Positions 7,546 through 8,647 of a DNA stretch of 8,647 nt are shown piece after piece (within the stretch, counting starts at the first letter, position 1; each line of letters opens with the position of its first letter). The notes below the pieces were generated by a model that ran no database searches, had not been told where the DNA came from, and saw only the letters and a program-made list of their open reading frames with translations. The position numbers were made by a program, and so were the translations under genes. The stretch comes from Candidatus Latescibacterota bacterium (GTDB lineage Bacteria; Latescibacterota; MVCY01), in contig DAOVPH010000064.1 in the NCBI GenBank assembly GCA_030629295.1, forward strand, positions 1 through 8,647, given 5' to 3'.

Positions 7546-7971
7546 ATGGACCGAGACTGTAGAATTCGCTTCAGGCAGTCAGACCTGGAGATAGAAATAG
7601 AAGGCGATAGGAAATTCGTGGAGGCATACTTCAACAAGCTCCTCCAAAAGTTCCAAATCGGCCCTTTTGAAACAGGAGAGGCAGGAAATAAGCTTCTCAA
7701 CCAGCTCTTAGAGCAGAAACAGCCCCCCTCGCATTCAGAGAAAGTGCTGCTGTTTGCATATTATCTGGAGAAATATAGAAAGCTGGAGTCCTTTAGTGCT
7801 GACGACATAAGCGGATGCTATCAGGAGACCCGGATTCCTGGGCCGCGCAACATCAACGACCTGATAAGGAAACTGCCGAGGGAATATGTGATGGAGGTGG
7901 GCAGAAAGGGGAAGAAGAAGGCCTGGAGATTGACCCGCCAGGGGATAGAGTATGTAGAGACAAAAAAGTGA
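7546..7971 (+). CDS. Hypothetical protein with winged-helix-like C-terminus
   Basis: The gene encodes 141 residues that I do not recognise as a named family. Residues 5-36 look like a short beta-beta-alpha unit (IRFRQSDLEIEIEGDRKFVE, then a helix AYFNKLLQKF). A charged helical linker follows to about 60. Residues 62-139 look like a winged-helix domain: a first helix (SEKVLLFAYYLEKY, 64-77), a second (SADDISGCYQET, 84-95), a recognition-like helix starting at RNINDLIRKL (101-110), and a wing ending in a basic loop GRKGKKKAWRLTRQGIEYV (119-137). The Y/W-x-L-T-x-x-G-x-x-Y-V ending is typical of winged-helix regulators. It is not in an operon: a candidate promoter and a repeat precede it and a terminator follows. 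The ATG at 7546 has no clear Shine-Dalgarno. A DNA-binding regulator or accessory factor is plausible, but the target is unknown. Its position just before a recombinase gene suggests an accessory region. Confidence 0.75.
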   Translation: MDRDCRIRFRQSDLEIEIEGDRKFVEAYFNKLLQKFQIGPFETGEAGNKLLNQLLEQKQPPSHSEKVLLFAYYLEKYRKLESFSADDISGCYQETRIPGPRNINDLIRKLPREYVMEVGRKGKKKAWRLTRQGIEYVETKK

Positions 7972-8001
7972 GAGAAATTGCTTAGGGAGGGTTTAGTTTA
8001 C

Positions 8002-8015
8002 ATAATATATATTAT
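8002..8015. promoter_or_regulatory. 14-bp perfect AT palindrome
   Basis: ATAATATATATTAT is self-complementary and lies 31 bp after the stop of the hypothetical gene. It could be a protein-binding or easily melted site, but a pure A/T palindrome also arises readily by chance. Confidence 0.2.
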
Positions 8016-8056
8016 ATGACCCAAGGCTGATCCGTTAAAAAGATCCCCCCAAAACC

Positions 8057-8092
8057 AGTCGGCTACCAAGGAAATGGCAGCCGGCTTTTTTT
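8057..8092 (+). terminator. Intrinsic terminator after the hypothetical gene
   Basis: The left arm AGTCGGCTACC (8057-8067) pairs with GGCAGCCGGCT (8076-8086) over 11 positions, with one G-U wobble and one A-C mismatch. The loop is AAGGAAAT (8068-8075), and a run of seven T follows at 8086-8092. This ends transcription from the 7546 gene and insulates the recombinase. Confidence 0.85.
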
Positions 8093-8266
8093 ATACCCCA
8101 CATCGCTCTCAGATCCCCTACAAGGCACTTTTCTTTCAACACGAATTAAAATCCTTCGCTTTTTAGGCAAAAAGGGAAACTTCGCCACAGATAACAATCT
8201 CCCCTACCCATCTCTGACGGAACATAAAGCGAAATAGATTTTCCCCCATAAAACGAACCTTTTTCC
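8093..8266. other. Gene-free stretch upstream of the recombinase promoter
   Basis: I see no coding frame on either strand here. What can be seen is the octamer TTCGCTTT at 8155-8162 and in inverted orientation at 8226-8233 (AAAGCGAA), with a further copy downstream of the promoter at 8309-8316. There is also a small hairpin, CTTTTT-AGGC-AAAAAG (8159-8174). Regulatory or recombination-site functions are possible but not shown. Confidence 0.4.
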
Positions 8267-8295
8267 TTGACAATCTTTCCCGAGCAGCCTATATT
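8267..8295 (+). promoter_or_regulatory. Near-consensus sigma-70 promoter of the recombinase gene
   Basis: A perfect -35 TTGACA (8267-8272), 17-bp spacer and TATATT -10 (8290-8295) predict a start near 8302 and a leader of about 47 nt. The 10-bp inverted repeat AAAGCGAAAT (8226-8235) and ATTTCGCTTT (8307-8316) brackets the promoter, which could allow looping repression. Confidence 0.75.
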
Positions 8296-8334
8296 TTTCA
8301 TATCCCATTTCGCTTTTCTTCCCACTTCACCCCC

Positions 8335-8339
8335 GGAGG
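8335..8339 (+). promoter_or_regulatory. Shine-Dalgarno fixing the recombinase start
   Basis: GGAGG lies 9 nt before the ATG at 8349 and is the strongest ribosome binding site in the window. It supports 8349 as the true start and argues against a longer N-terminus. Confidence 0.8.
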
Positions 8340-8348
8340 TTTCGCATC

Positions 8349-8647
8349 ATGTCCAGAAGGGTTCCCAGGGTTATCACCCACGAAGAGGAAATCACGCTGC
8401 TTCAATATCTTAAGGCTAAGTCTATACGAAACTACATATTGGCACTTTTGGGGCTCAAAATGGGACTCCGAGCCGGTGAGATAATAGGCCTCGATATCGG
8501 TGACGTTTTTCACGCCGGTCAGGTCTTTCATGAAATCGAGATCCGCTCCACCACCACAAAAACCAAAAAGCCCCGCTGGGGATATGTAGTGTCTGAACTT
8601 CACCAAGCCCTGGAACAGCTAATCAGAAAAAAACGCTCCAATGGCCA
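8349..8647 (+). CDS. Tyrosine recombinase / phage integrase family protein, 3'-truncated by the window
   Basis: Ninety-nine codons are visible before the window ends. From residue 8 the protein matches the start of the catalytic domain of XerC/D-like recombinases: VITHEEEITLL, a helix NYILALLGLKMGL, then R41 in GLRAGEIIGLDIGDV, the box I arginine of the active site. The beta-hairpin that normally holds the catalytic lysine follows (TTTKTKKPRWGYVV, 68-81; K71, K73 or K74 would fit), then a helix SELHQALEQLIRKK. The His-x-x-Arg box and the nucleophilic tyrosine lie beyond the window. With the start fixed by GGAGG at 8335-8339 there is no room for the usual N-terminal SAM-like core-binding domain, so this looks like a catalytic-domain-only recombinase comparable in plan to FimB/FimE inversion enzymes of about 200 residues. 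Whether it moves an element, inverts DNA or resolves dimers cannot be told. Confidence 0.85.
   Translation, partial: MSRRVPRVITHEEEITLLQYLKAKSIRNYILALLGLKMGLRAGEIIGLDIGDVFHAGQVFHEIEIRSTTTKTKKPRWGYVVSELHQALEQLIRKKRSNG

Noticed and set aside
33..8114. The 13-mer ATCGCTCTCAGAT at 33-45 and again at 8102-8114, considered as attachment-site-like direct repeats
   Set aside because: One 13-bp match between two places is about what chance gives in a window this size. The first copy is inside a coding region, and nothing else marks element ends.
8298..8606. Open reading frame on the - strand opposite the recombinase start
   Set aside because: It overlaps a + strand frame with a clear promoter, Shine-Dalgarno and recombinase motifs. 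Its own translation has no recognisable features.

Overview
This is chromosomal DNA of a bacterium, probably from an uncultivated lineage. The MutS and the LeuS are of bacterial type. An N-terminally anchored HEAT-repeat protein and a secreted TPR/SPOR protein suggest a diderm, peptidoglycan-bearing cell. Base composition looks moderate, roughly half GC by eye. I cannot name the phylum: the intergenic repeats resemble families I recall from many unrelated, mostly environmental genomes.

Layout, all genes on the + strand. (1) Positions 2-160 hold the C-terminal end of a small membrane protein with a coiled-coil tail, LapA/DUF1049-like. (2) After a 201-bp gap with a hairpin-forming repeat and a possible -10 box come two envelope genes coupled by an ATGA overlap: a membrane-anchored HEAT-repeat protein (362-925) and an exported TPR protein ending in a SPOR domain (922-2001). 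(3) A 270-bp gap full of short direct and inverted repeats precedes mutS (2272-4875), which overlaps leuS (4872-7310), again by ATGA. (4) A 235-bp gap carries a third palindromic repeat and a candidate promoter, followed by an unrecognised 141-residue protein with a winged-helix-like C-terminus (7546-7971) and an intrinsic terminator (8057-8092). (5) At the right edge, a near-consensus sigma-70 promoter and a strong ribosome binding site lead into the start of a tyrosine recombinase (8349 to the window end). Its reading frame begins almost directly with the catalytic domain.

Most of the window is ordinary housekeeping content: mismatch repair, leucyl-tRNA charging, and envelope proteins that probably act at peptidoglycan. 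The most striking anomaly is in mutS. The invariant glycine before the Walker A lysine is aspartate (D623), while every other key MutS motif is intact. This is either a sequence error or a real mismatch-repair-defective (mutator) allele. The right end, with a hypothetical DNA-binding-like protein and a short recombinase with its own promoter, looks like the edge of an accessory segment. I found no CRISPR array, RNA gene, insertion sequence or clearly new multi-gene system.
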